Source: Phoronis australis
Taxonomy: Eukaryota; Phoronida; Phoronidae
DNA: 42,507 bases
Assembly (NCBI GenBank): GCA_002633005.1
Contig: NMRA01000173.1
Location: forward strand, 705,269-747,775
Direction: 5' to 3'
Shown here piece by piece: positions 1 to 11,511 of the stretch. The position numbers and the translations under genes were made by a program. Positions within the stretch are counted from its first letter, which is position 1. Every line of letters begins with the position of its first letter. The notes beneath the pieces are model-generated. The model was not told the origin of the DNA. It did no database searches and saw only the letters and a program-made list of their open reading frames with translations.

Positions 1-345
1 TTATAAATTAAGGTTTACCAACTATTATAGCTTAAAACACGTTTTTTCACGCTAAGCTTCGACCGGGAAATTATCGTCTGCTAAAGTAGGTTACCACTGG
101 TAACTGAATATAATTCTCAAGTCAAAGATCCTGACGAGACGATACCCGCATTCAAACTGGAGATCGGTGATTTACAAGTAAGAGGACATGAGAGAAAAAT
201 TTCCCCGAATTAAGATATCATTTTTATGGAAATTATGTGTCTTATTTTTCGTAGCGTATAAGTACAGTACAAAGTGGTTTTTTGAACGTGCGATTATTGC
301 GCGTGCTCATTTAAGTATTCTATTTTCACTCTTGATGACGTCAGT

Positions 346-416
346 CGCTGCGTGGTGTAGTGGTAAAGTCGGCGACTAGCAATGTTAGGGTCCCGGGTTC
401 GACCCCGTCCTCGGTT
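346..416 (+). repeat. tRNA-like sequence (SINE head or tRNA pseudogene)
   Basis: An A-box-like stretch (TGGTGTAGTGG, 353-363) is followed about 33 bases later by a B-box-like stretch (GGTTCGACCCC, 396-406), the spacing of an internal RNA polymerase III promoter. A cloverleaf laid on these boxes pairs badly: the T stem keeps only two pairs and the acceptor strands do not match. No T-run terminator follows. It is more likely a tRNA-derived SINE head or decayed tRNA than a working tRNA. Confidence 0.4.
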
Positions 417-428
417 TCCCGCCAAATC

Positions 429-450
429 GTTATCTCACTAGTGAGATAAC
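429..450. repeat. Perfect 22-bp palindrome
   Basis: The segment equals its own reverse complement over all 22 bases, centred on CTAG, with half-site GTTATCTCACT. It lies 13 bp after the tRNA-like sequence. It may be a fused pair of short terminal repeats or a dimeric protein site; the sequence does not decide. Confidence 0.8.
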
Positions 451-777
451 TTTATGGGTTATTACACGGTTGTATCTGCCGTTTGACGCTAATATTGTGG
501 TATAAAGTATTTTATTCGCTTATAATTGTGTGTTTCTGATTCCTACACCATCATGAAAAAGGGATAAGAGGCGCTATTTCGACAATTTCCGAGATGCAAC
601 GTTAAAACCAGTGTGCCGTTTAACATTAGTCGTGCAATTAATCCATTCAACTAATCTTGATGGTCTCAAAATGTTCCTCAGTCAAGTTTGAGGTAATTTC
701 ATGTGAACTTCAAAAGAACTGGTAGTTTGTTATTGCAACTGAAACCAGCCAAGTTCCACTGGTCGCTGGAAAGCCGA

Positions 778-1560
778 CGTCTGGAGAGAAATTGGGCCGT
801 GTTCGTAACGGTCGTGGTCTGAATAACGAACTCGAGAACAGTAAGTCGAAGCAAAACCAATCCCAAGTTGCAGATAGCCCGTCAAATTTGAAAAGCTTCA
901 GTCAGAGGATCACAGAGCCAGAGCTCCGCAAACATTAGTCGAAAAAATGTCCGTCACAGCGCCACCTTGCGTCCATTTCGCCCAAAAACAGTCTTTCGAG
1001 CTATGGACTAGATGAACACTGTATTTAAATTTCAGGTTGATCAGATGAAAAAGTGCAATCTCTAGAAGCAGGAATGTGGTAGGCCAAAAAAGTGCAGCTA
1101 GAAATAAGTCAATAAAAGAACAGTCATCTAATTAGTAAATCTGGAATACCTCGAGAACGGTATGTCGTAACGAGAAACGGGTTCACAATGTTGATAGCGC
1201 TTAAAACGATCTATACACATATCGAATTTTAGAAAGTCTCGTCAATGGAAGCAGACGATACGGCACGAAAACTCAAATAATTGGAGAGAAATCGCCCGAA
1301 ATTATCGGATAACTCGAGAACGGTAAATTCTATAGAAAAAAATGAAACACTTTCGATAGCACGTGAAATGATCTGATATCCGCAGACGAAAGTAAGAAAA
1401 TTCCTCTAGAGACAACGGAGCTACAGTTCCGTATACCAAAATAGTGAGAAATATCCGCTGCAACGTCATCTTCAGATTTTAACCAAAAACAACAGGATTA
1501 TATCCATTCACAAGAAACGTGTGTACTAAGATTCCATGTTGATCGGATACGAAATGCGAC
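778..1560 (+). repeat. Diverged internally repeated segment
   Basis: Three related blocks contain CTCGAGAACGGTA or a near match at about 831, 1149 and 1312. The last two are each followed by similar text (GATAGC, then ACGATCT or ATGATCT). GGAGAGAAAT precedes two of them, at about 782 and 1283, and a GTTGATC(A/G)GAT block occurs at about 1036 and 1539. This looks like an old multi-copy element of unknown family; no reading frame is preserved. Confidence 0.4.
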
Positions 1561-2922
1561 CTGTAGCGTGAAAACAAAGAAGGAAAGAAACAAAATTTTA
1601 TGACAAAACAGCAGACTTGGATAAATTTTATTTCACCAAGTAATGAGGACACCGTGAAACTTCCACGTATTGCAGAAATCATTCAAATGTTTGGCATGAT
1701 ACAGTTGTCACCAGGGCATCCGCAGCCAAATCCGTCTAACGAAAGCGGGCAGTGTATTAGTTCTGACCCGAATTGTCACAATTTTGAAGTTTGTTCTTGC
1801 ACAGAGCTGCCAAGACATGGGGTTTTCAAACCAAATACCAGCAAAAATTATTGAGTGCTACCTAACGCTCTCCCACCGATAAACGTGCGTCTTTAGTCGT
1901 AAACCCGATAACGTGACTCTAATAAAGCGAGCGTATGACGTCATTATTTAAGAAGTTTCATAACAACATCAGCATGGCAATTTTTACCAGATCTCGCGCG
2001 ACACTGAAAATATCGTCACAAAACAACTTATGTATTATGATTATCAAAACAATGTTATAGTCCGATAAAATTCAATAAGATCACAAACGACTCCATTAGT
2101 GTATCGCTGTTTCACGCAATACTCGCGAGACTAGCGTCGACAGACCAATAAAATAATTGGCGCATAATTGCAGTATCATAACCTGATTCATGCTTTTGTT
2201 ACAATAGGCTTTAGTCGCAATACAACATAAATATGTATTATTCCGTTCGTTATTAGCGTTTGGTGCGACCAGGATGTCCCAAGGGCAAAACACGTTAAGT
2301 AACAATATATGTACGATTGGTGTTACCCTGACAGAGATTCTATTAAAACACATCGTCGAACTAAAAGGAGTGAATTATATGCAGAGTGGTATTATCAACG
2401 GACCGACAACCTTTGCAACCCTAAAGCCATCCGAGGAACCTATTCAAGAGCGAAATTCGACGAAATCATTAGTCACTTGGTTTTATCGTCCATAAGAATG
2501 TTGTTGAATTTTTACACTTATTAGAATTAGAGAGTGTCTTCGGAAAGAAGGTAAAATTTATCTATTTTTAGTTCAATCGTATTTATACTTATAGTGGCGA
2601 TGATCTATTGTCATAAATGTAGATTATAATGTCACGTGCTCAATATTTTTTCGAGCACAAACCGAAACCAGCTTGGACACATTGCGTATAAGTATGAACG
2701 TGTTACAAAAAGGAACTGTTTAATGGGTTGACAAAACATTTCAAGTTAGTTATCTGAATTACGTTTCAAAAAGTTGCAACTAAAGTAGGAAAAAAGATCA
2801 TCCTTAGTTTCACTGCATTACCTGATCTTCTTGATACCAGATGATGTACATCATTACAGTAAACCGTGCGAATATTCACTGTATTTCTGCTGTAGTGGAA
2901 TAGTGTCCATTTCTTACTTTCA
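1561..2922. other. Intergenic DNA without a recognised gene
   Basis: Only short open frames occur here; none has a recognised domain. One plus-strand frame ending at 2524 has a composition unlike random translation and is treated under findings. A TATA-like string (GCGTATAAGTAT, about 2684-2695) lies upstream of the secreted-peptide candidate. Confidence 0.4.
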
Positions 2923-2930
2923 GTGAAAAG

Positions 2931-3069
2931 ATGAAACGTTTGAACTACTTGCATAAGCTAACCCTTCTCTGTATTGCCGTGTGTCTGTGTTCATCTCACG
3001 CTGGACTGTACGTGCAAAGAGGTGATCCCCGTTTGTACTTTTATGCCAGGAAAGTCAATTTACGACAAG
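2931..3069 (+). CDS. Candidate secreted peptide precursor, coding exon 1 (signal peptide)
   Basis: An ATG follows a plausible 3' splice site (TTTCTTACTTTCAG ending at 2923) by seven bases. The frame begins with a textbook signal peptide: a basic start (MKRLNYLHK), a hydrophobic core (LTLLCIAVCLC), and a small-residue cleavage region (SSHA, about residue 24). About 22 residues rich in Tyr and Arg follow, including LYVQRGDPRLYFYARK. The exon then meets a donor, CAAG|GTAATT, at 3069/3070, in phase 1. The exon at 5765-5907 completes the codon and continues in frame; the joined product would be 93 residues. No family is recognised. The acceptor-ATG-signal-donor arrangement is what one expects of a real exon, but splicing across 2.7 kb is inferred. 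Confidence 0.4.
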
Positions 3070-3764
3070 GTAATTCGCGATTTTTCTCCAATGTTGATAT
3101 AATTTGTGTAATTCATTATAGTGTGTGTAGTAAATCAGGGAATTATGGCAATTTATTTAACTAATATTCAAAATGAAATTATGTGAAATAGTCAAGCAAA
3201 TAGGCGACGGACGATAAATCCGCGATACTTTTGCGACAACGCCTTTTATGCGCACTCATTTTTTAATGGCATCTAAATTGCGGAAGGTACTAAATAGAAT
3301 ATCAACATAGTTGTGACTAATTTGAATAGGATTTCAGTGGCAGTGAATGGAAATATTGTAGTTTAATATCCAGATTTGAAGATGGTATAAGTGTAAATGT
3401 GTTTATATTTGAACCAATTAAAGCTGGAAATTTACCTAAACATACATAAAAGGGTGCTATTAAGTGACTACTTTTGTGATTTCCCCAAAGAGTTCTGTCA
3501 CCTGTTCGGGTTCAATAAGTACTTTCCCTGAGAAATAAACGCACCATTCAGCTATAAAACTTCCTCACTGAGTCAAAAAATGGACTCTGTGATTCGAGGT
3601 GGGAGGTCTATCTGCCTTGACTAAAATTTAGTCACGCTTACTGTTTTATCAACGTTAACAAGGCCGGTTTTACAATTGTACAAAGCTTTTGAGGGTAGTC
3701 GAGGGTTACGGAATTCGTGACTAAGTGAACACGTGTACTGTTAACATACTGATATGGCTTAAAA

Positions 3765-4270
3765 GGCATGGAACGCGAAATATCACCAAAATTATCTTTT
3801 AAACAATTCCTGACGAAATTAACATCTCGCAACGCCTAGTACAGAGTTATTCAATTTCCCGCGTGAGGAAATTTCCAGACATACGCTCTAAGGAATAACT
3901 CTGGTTACCACAGAGTTTCTAATTTCCCTCCCACTTGTGATAAACGCGCACATGCGCTCACAGTCAAATTCTTGAAGTCGCTTGAGGTCAAAGGTCACGT
4001 TTTCCATACATTGGAAATGTGTTACGCCTGCGTCTTGCCATACCTAATAAGGAGACGTGCTTTGCCTTATGGAAGAAAAATACACGAAGAGTCGAGCAGC
4101 TTACAGATCGTTTTTTTTTAAATTTGAAACTGAAAGAAAATGCTTTGATATCAACAGAAATTAAAAATCGTTACGAACCAACCATAAAATACCTGGTGAG
4201 CAGGCTGAATTCTGTTTCAGTGGCAGAAAACCACTTTCAATCTGTTTGTCGAGTTCCAGGCCTTTTGAAT
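3765..4270 (+). repeat. Dispersed repeat, copy 1 (direct partner at 16127-16870)
   Basis: This block aligns along its length with 16127-16870, for example GGCATGGAA(C/T)GCGAAA at the start and AAATACCTGGTGAGCAGG near the end, with many substitutions and small indels. The second copy carries about 220 extra bases in the middle. The 92-codon open frame at 4019-4297 lies mostly in this repeat and is broken in the other copy, so it is not treated as a gene. Confidence 0.7.
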
Positions 4271-5394
4271 ATCGTTTTAACAATTTATTTCCTATAGCTT
4301 GAATATGTTCAAATTTAACACAAACATAACCTAGGCATATGTCCTTCAGTGTGAGCCATTGAAGTCTTGTTTACGATTAAGGATTGTATTTCCAACCATC
4401 AAACAATTTTATACGCGCGCCGAATGATGAGACTCGGTGGGCGTACGCCGAATTGCAGCTTTGCAGCTTAAAATTGCACTAGGGCTACGTGAGTGCACAG
4501 TATGCTGTTTGAGAGCAGTAAGCGCGATTGAGAGCAAATTTTGGTGTCGTTAGGGGTAACAGAGTGCGATTCACTGCAAGTTGCCTAAGGTAACTTAAAA
4601 TCAAATAAGTTTAGTATTCCCGAAAATAATGAGCAAACAACTGGTGGTGAGTGTTACATGCTATTTATCACTTATATTTCTCACTAGCAGTCACTATGTT
4701 TTATTCTAATGTACTTAACTCTTTCTCATAACATGCAATTCACTTCTCTTTTACCACATTTTTCGTCGAGGAGTGCTCGTGAGAATATAATTTTGTGTTA
4801 ATAGTTGTGGTTCACAAAAAGGATATAATTGTCTTGCATGAGAAAGGAAACACAGCTTGCGAGAGAAATAATGCAGTCATAATTTAAGGAGAAAACGTTC
4901 TGAGCAGCAGAAATCCTGACGTGAAAGATTGGTGATTAAACAAAAAGACGTAAACTAAAATATATGGAGTTAACTATAATGAACATATCAGTCGAGTTCG
5001 ATCGATCTGAGAGCAGTTATTGGTCGTGGTCTTAATTGGCGTCGACATTTTGACCCGGCTTTGTGCGTGCGAAAGCATTTAATGGTGCATTATGTTGCTG
5101 AGTGTACTGTACTTGTACCTTTTTAGACACAGGTTTTTAAAATGAAGTTAAGTATCTTCCAAAGCTTGTAAAGTGCTAGTTCCGAGGCCAAAAGTTTGTT
5201 CAATAACTTTTTTCAATTGCAGGAAAATACTGTCTAGTTTACTTCATACGGCTGTAACTTCTTCCGCCTTTGGATGACTTAGCAGGGCTGGGGGGAGCCT
5301 GCCCCACCGCCCCCTCTATGGGCACGACAATAAATCCCCGAGATGCCATTTCCAAGGTTAACACGAACACTTTTTCCTTCGGAAATTGTGATTG
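4271..5394. other. Non-coding DNA (within the candidate intron)
   Basis: No coding feature is seen. A GC-rich patch with short G and C runs (about 5284-5325) resembles the poly-G/poly-C MITE-like repeats found further right, but lacks their clear ends. Confidence 0.35.
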
Positions 5395-5605
5395 TGTCTC
5401 CATCCAACCCCCGTATAACTGCCAGAGTACTCTCATCGGGGACACTGTCTCCATTCAACTCCCGTATAACTGCCAGAGTACTCTCATCGGGGACACTGTC
5501 TCCATTCAACTCCCGTATAACTGCCAGAGTACTCTCATCGGGGACACTGTCTCCATTCAACCCCCGTATAACTCAGTACCAGAGTACTCTCAGTCGGGAC
5601 ACTAA
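5395..5605. repeat. Minisatellite, 51-bp unit, about 4 copies
   Basis: TGTCTCCATTCAAC recurs at 5395 (one variant), 5446, 5497 and 5548, a regular 51-bp step; the last copy decays by about 5605. The unit is a multiple of three without stops in three frames, so it translates as 17-residue repeats on both strands. I see no independent sign that any of these is used. Confidence 0.9.
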
Positions 5606-5764
5606 TATAAATACAGAGTACTAAATAAAAGTGTTAAAACTGGGTACATTCAAACTTACTTATATTCAAAAAGCAGATGACTGCTTCGGCGACATCATCA
5701 GTGCCCACCCGGTGTCGTAGTCGCGCCATTACAAACCATGCTAAATTTTATCTGTTCCTTGCAG

Positions 5765-5907
5765 ATCTAAGCAGAGGTGCAATTACGAAGCGTGGAAACA
5801 AAGAATGGGACGACAGCTGGAAGCATATAATTTTCAAGAGAAGACAGTTTCGCAGGACTGGAGGGAGAATTAACTTTAAGGAATGGAATGTCCCATTGTT
5901 ACATTAA
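5765..5907 (+). CDS. Candidate secreted peptide precursor, coding exon 2
   Basis: The exon follows a good polypyrimidine tract and acceptor (TTTTATCTGTTCCTTGCAG, ending 5764). Its first two bases complete the split codon left by 2931-3069 (G+AT, Asp). It then reads 46 codons to a TAA at 5905-5907. The product is strongly basic, with dibasic sites (ITKR|GNKEW, FKRR|QF) and several Trp, compatible with a propeptide cut by proprotein convertases. The match of donor phase to acceptor phase could be chance (about one in three). No poly(A) signal is obvious nearby. The same frame stays open upstream of the acceptor to 5677, so openness alone is weak evidence. Confidence 0.35.
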
Positions 5908-7295
5908 TGGAATATCCCATTGTTACATTATATCGCCAAGTCGCACCAATGTGTAAAGACTTATATTTACCAACAGATTACTTGTCTATTTCGCACTGTT
6001 TCAACAGATAGCGCAACTGGTCCAAGTCCGCGCAAGTGAGTCCATACTGGTGGAGGAGGACACAACCAGAAAATTGTCAGACTCTTCCGACATTGCTTAC
6101 TGGCCCTTAGCCTTGCTCGATAGCTGCTGCGTCTAGTGTAAGGGTGGGATAAATCCGTCTATGTATTTTTGAATATAACTGAAACTTCACACGACAATCA
6201 TTTTATCGGCACCAACCATATTACTTCGTTCATAACTTTTTCAAAAGACATTATGAAATTACACATCATCGAATTCCTTGTTCTCTGTCACAGTACCATC
6301 TCTGGAAGAAGAGAGTCGGGCCACTCGGGGAGAGAATGGTGACCGACGCGTAGAAATCCGTGTGTGGGCATCAGTGCGCATGCCTCGATTTGGACAGTTG
6401 TACTAAATATACGGGCCTGGGACACGTTGTAGGAAAGCATAGGTCGTCAAGGCCGGTCGTAACTACGACTGGGCGATCAGTGTGTGTTTATAAGAGCAGC
6501 GTTGCAACTGGGGTTAAGTTAATAATTTAAGTGTCTATATACTTGACTTCCATCGCAAAAACCAAGTTCTGATTTAGATCACTTGCATGTTATGAAATTT
6601 GTCTCAAACTATCTCTTGAGATCAAGTAGTTTCAGGGCTTCCAACCGACAGTTCAATCATATATTTAATTGATACAAGTCTCTACACGTTGCTTGCCTCG
6701 ACGTGTGCCAAGCATGGGCTCAAGGAAGACGAATTGTGAGTTCTTTTCAAAACCCAGAAATAACTTCCATCTGAGTGGAAACTAATTTTAATCATGTTAA
6801 AAGTCAAAAATTCATTGCTTGGACGGAACGAGGGTTTATAGCCGCTTTATCAGCCTCCTTTGCGAGTCACGTACACTGCAAATTAAAATCGAAGCCTCAC
6901 AGCTAAGACCGGATTTTATTGCTTTAACAGATTTATTTAAAAAGTAACTGCCTTTAGGGTGGAATCAGTCAGAATACCTCCCAGTCTCTTGCTCTTTGAA
7001 ATCCTATTCCAAATGCTCCGATAGTATAGCGCTCCCTTATGACTGTCAAGTCCATTCTTATGAGAAAGGTATAAATGGAACACTGAGAAGAGACTTCCGT
7101 TCGTCGGAAATTTTAATTCAAAGTTGGATCATTTCTGCAGAAGTTCAAGGAAAAACAAAACTTTCGCGTTAATCTGAGTAGTAGGATGGTTGGACTAAAA
7201 CAAAAACACACCACGAGAGTTTTGGAGTTTAGTAAAATCATGTTGTAGTAAAAACATTGGTCAGAACTCGATCTGTCCGGACGAGTGATATTGTT
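5908..7295. other. Intergenic DNA, nothing recognised
   Basis: No open frame of note, no RNA gene and no clear repeat. A short repeated string (TGGAATRTCCCATTGTTACATTA, partial) at 5882-5928 spans the end of the peptide candidate and just beyond. Confidence 0.4.
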
Positions 7296-7299
7296 ATTT

Positions 7300-9175
7300 T
7301 AAGTCTCTATTCAACCCTGTTACCCAGAAGGACATTGACATTGTCACAGAAGCTGAAATGGAAGCAGTGTTGCATGTGAACTGTATTGTCTTAACAATTC
7401 CCCCGCGTCACTGAGTCGGGCGTTTACTGTGGAAGAAGTTCTGAGTGTAATTAAAAAGTGCCTAACGGCTGCGGGCATCGATGGCCTTACTTTTAAATTG
7501 TTTAAACAAAGTAAATTGCTCATTGCACCACCTTTAACTGATATGTTTAGTAAGATATGGTCCTCTGGTGATTAGCCACAAGTATGGTACGATGCTATCA
7601 TTTTTTAAACAAAGTTCAATTAATGACGTGGGTAACTATCTCTGTATTGCGTTGTTGTCTGTAGTTGGAAAAATATTTACCATTTGGGTAAATGAAAACA
7701 ATTTTGTTCCATGAATTTCGAGCAGAATTTAGGATGGGTTATAGCTCTGTTGGTCAAATTTTTACTTTACAAGGTATGGTACAGAGATATATTTCAAAAA
7801 GAAGGGGACGATTTCATTTCTCCCGTACTTTCGGAAATAGTCCACAAAAAAAATGATTTGCATGGCAATGTTCTGACGATTTTGAAAAGTATGTAACAGT
7901 AAACTGAGAGCTTGCACGACAACAGATGGCGGCCTGACTGAATTATTTGATTACGTCATTGGAACACGACAAGGGTTATGCTGAGCCTAGTTCTACTTGT
8001 AATGTACCTTGATGAGTTTGTTAATTATCTTACCAAAGAAAATGGTGGTATATATTTATCAGTGAAGATGTTCTTGAGCTGAGTGTTTTGTATGCAGATG
8101 ATATGGTCGGCTGTACTGACACTCCAGCGCCACATAAATGTTTTAGACAAGTACTGTCGTCACTTGGGAATGAGTTTAAACTTGGCAAAAGTTGTCGTTT
8201 TCAGACGAGGTGGGCCATGGCGCAATTACCAAAAATGGCACTTTGATGGCGAAAATATTACAGGGTCCTCGTTTTACAAACATCTCGATCGGAATATGTT
8301 TAACCCCCAAATTTGTGTGGTCACAGGCTGCCGAGACATTTTCTACTCAAGCAATTGAAAAATTTCAGCACAAATGTAATAATCTTCCACCAGCAGTTGT
8401 CTTTGGCGTTTTTGACAAAATGGTTTCCCAATCCTCAGTTATGGCGCTGAAGTGTAGGTATTCAACGAGTAACACTGTATAGAGAATGTTCACATGACAT
8501 TTTGTAAAAGTCTGCTGGGTGTTGGCAGGAGCTGCAGTAATAGTACCGTTTTGGGTGAGCTCGGGAGATTCCCGCTTTTTGTCAAGTTGTTTTTAAAGTT
8601 AATCAAATATTGGTTAAATTTATTAAAATTGTCCTCTTGTTGGTCTATCATATGCTTGTGAAATAAGACGAGGCGGGAAGATCTGCATTTGCCGGATCTT
8701 TTAAGGCACAGCTAAACAGTTATGGTTTTGGATTTGTGTGGCTTGAGTAAGGAGTTAGGTGCTTAGAATTATTTCTACAGGCCTTTGAACAAAGAATTGA
8801 AGGATTGCTTTTTACAAGAATGAGATACAGACGTGCAAAACAATTCAAAATTATATAGTATTGTTTCATTCAAATTGCCCCATTGCTTCATTAAGTTCCT
8901 TTGCAAGGTTCCGATCATCAAGTCACATACTATTGGTCGAGTTGGGAAGACATCTATTTGTTGATAAATATCTACGTATATGTTCTTTATGTAAACAAAG
9001 CTCAAGTCAAAATTTTGTGGAAGATGAATTTCATTTTATTTGTGTATGCCCCTTCTACAATGATCTGAGAATAAAATTGCTGCCTAACTTGTATTGGACC
9101 AACCCAAGTGATCGGTTTTTTTTGAGATTGATGCGGAGAATTTCTGATCCCTGTGTCAGTTCTGTGTACTGAATA
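7300..9175 (+). mobile_element. Degenerate non-LTR retrotransposon (LINE) reverse transcriptase
   Basis: Translation in shifting frames recovers the order of a LINE reverse transcriptase. First comes a region reading FTVEEVLSVIKKC then GIDGLTFK (about 7427-7495), like the start of LINE RT domains. A SVVGKIFT block follows (about 7660-7683). The catalytic YADD motif is at 8091-8102, in the context LSVLYADDMVG. A C-terminal segment has Cys-x2-Cys and VEDEFHFICVCPFYNDLR (about 8979-9070), as in the 3' end of CR1/L2-like elements. Many frameshifts and stops interrupt it, so it is inactive. No 5' end, poly(A) tail or target duplication was identified. Confidence 0.85.
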
Positions 9176-9518
9176 TGCCCCACGGAAATGGCAGGTTTGT
9201 CACGGAAAGTCACGACATCAACTCCACACTTAGCCAGACCATTTCGTAACCTTCCGTGATGAACCGGCAATTGCCGTCCATTCGCAACTCATCGGATTAT
9301 TCCGTACCCTACTTACGTGAAGCACATTGACAGTACGCAGCGACTTTTTGGGAAGATTTTTGTGATTTGACGTCGAATTTGTTGCAAACTCGGTGGAGCA
9401 GGACACCGTAATTGGTGTTGGGAGAAAGAACAATTCCTCACGGTTTGTTGAACCCGTTTTGTTTAAATTTATAGAGTTTTGTGTTTGCTATGGAAGGATG
9501 AATAGAAGGACCCGTGGA

Positions 9519-10657
9519 ATTAAAGGCGAAGGCAACCTTTTTTCATGTCATTTTTAGCAAAAATAGGGTTTGTTGATTATCCCAGACATATTTTTCACTT
9601 ATAAACAGCTTTTCGTAATTTGATTAATTACTCGTTGTCTACTCCGGAAGTGACGTTTTGGGAGGCAAGAATTTCGCGCCAATTTCTTTTCATACAGTCT
9701 GACTGTGAGAGTAGTCGAGTTAGTCATTGTTCTACCTCGGTGGTGATAAGTTCGGTCGTCGTTTGCTCTTGTTTACGAGTCAGTCAACATGCCACGCTGT
9801 TGCTGCCTACCGAGATCTACTCATTATCGTCTCACGTACAGAGGAAGAACTGTCCCACTTGCCCGAGTGTACCGCGACACACTCCCAGTGGATGGTGACT
9901 TGAGCACCCAAACTGCTTACAAAGTCCTGCCGTGCGACTCCCTCGTCACACACGTGGCACCTTCTAACTAGCTCTAATACAAGTCCACAATAAACTTATC
10001 AAACTTAGGCTCAGCGATCTGTTCATTGGATGACGAACTATACTTTTAACTGGGTGTCAAACTGGGCCTGTATTCACTCGCACTACTCAAAATCGCTGCA
10101 GGGCTGCTTACAGGCTCTGGGCTAGAAACAACAGCACACGGAGAATCACTACTAGTTCATGGAATTGCACGCTATAGGGTACGTCCGGAGGCATGGATGA
10201 CAGTAGATGAAGTGCCTCCAGTCACTGTTTATAGTGGCCATGAAAATGCTTGCCACTGCTTTGTACGTTGCGTGAGCGGGTAGCGCTGCGTTCTTCACAC
10301 GAACGAGCTAGCCAAGTACGGCGAAGTGTGTCATCCTTTGGAAAGCGATGCAAAGGTACCTAAAGCGCGTGTGAGACGATAATGAGTACATCATGGTACT
10401 CAGCAACAGCGTGGCATGTTGACTGACTCGTAAACAAAAGCAAACGACGACCGAACTTGACAGCTCTCACAGTCTGACTGTATGAAAAGAAATTGGCGCG
10501 AAATTCTTGCCTCCCAAAACGTCACTTCCGGAGTAGAGGACGAGAAATTAATTAAATTACGAAAAGCTGTAATTAAGTGAAAAATATGTCTGGGATAATC
10601 AACAGACCTTATTTTTGCTAAAAGTGACATGAAAAAAGGTTTCCTTCGCCTTTAATA
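9519..10657. mobile_element. Non-autonomous DNA transposon with long inverted arms
   Basis: The left arm (about 9519-9805) and right arm (about 10398-10657) are inverted copies, roughly 90 percent alike, from ATTAAAGGCGAAGG inward to GCCACGCTGTTGCTG. The left arm has about 40 extra bases near 9712-9750. Both tips carry TTAA (9520-9523 and 10653-10656). That could be a piggyBac-type target duplication or simply part of the inverted repeat; the bases after it do not look like a standard piggyBac end. The 590-bp core holds only a 60-codon frame (9789-9971) that I do not recognise. Confidence 0.85.
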
Positions 10658-10693
10658 GTCCGGAGTTGGTATACCTTGTTGTATTCTATATAG

Positions 10694-11511
10694 TGTATTG
10701 CGGGGACGAAAAAGGGACCCACTCAACAAGGCTTTACCGCAAACAGGTGGCGATGTATGTAATATCCCGCTTGGCTAACAGGTGTCGCTACTTTTAAGCA
10801 GTGACGTCAGACTTGTTTAGAAATTTAAAGTAAACAGCCTTCGACCTTGTTAGACTTGCTGTGATTTTTTGTGAATTTTGTGTAAAATCTTGACTCAACC
10901 CAACAGTCCTTTTCAGCACTACGTATTATTCATTCGTTCCTTAAAGTATCTTGTGTTAAATTGTAGTATTACTATTTGTATATTGACAAGCTGGCATAAA
11001 TGTAAAGATTTTCGACTCTTGCACGACTCATTCATAACTTATGAGCCTTCTTCAATTGAATTTTTTTAACACAAGATTTCTTCAATGAGAGATTTTTTGT
11101 TGAATCAAATCTCTGAATTGGCAAAAAGAAATATTAAAAAGTTTAGTAGGGTTTCTCCCACCATATAGCTGTCATAAAATATCACTTTTGTTTTAAGACA
11201 ATTGCTGTTACTGTTACATAACAGTGTTGGATTTGAACAAATTTTGGCGTATTCAGCCCAGAGCTGCTGAAAACGTTGGGCAAAATCACGCTGTTAACGT
11301 TTACCGCGGTGTATTTAAATGGTTTTAATTTCTTAGTCCAAACGCCCTTTGTTCCTAAACCTAACAATCACCTCATTCAGCAGTGTTCAGTCGTTCTTGA
11401 CAGCTAGACAGCTCTTAGACTAAGAGATAAAGCGACAAACCACGTGATTGGTGCACAGCGCTATCTGCTTGCGGTAAAGCCTTGGATGAGTGGGTACCTT
11501 TTGCATTGGGG
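10694..11511. mobile_element. Second inverted-repeat element (MITE-like)
   Basis: About 60 bp at 10694-10755 is the inverted copy of 11450-11511. Shared strings include ACCCACTC, then AAGGCTTTACCGCAA and a diverged AGCG(C/A)TGT. The core is AT-rich with no recognised protein. It lies directly beside the 9519-10657 element. Exact tips and a target duplication are not certain. Confidence 0.65.

Noticed and set aside
4019-4297. 92-codon open frame on the plus strand
   Set aside because: It lies in a dispersed repeat whose other copy (16127-16870) does not keep the frame.
5239-5624. Overlapping open frames of about 70-110 codons on both strands
   Set aside because: They arise from the 51-bp repeat, whose unit is a multiple of three; no start context, splice sites or domain support them as genes.
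9230-9433. Minus-strand frame considered as a THAP-like zinc finger
   Set aside because: The Cys and His spacing does not fit the THAP pattern and there is no start or family match.
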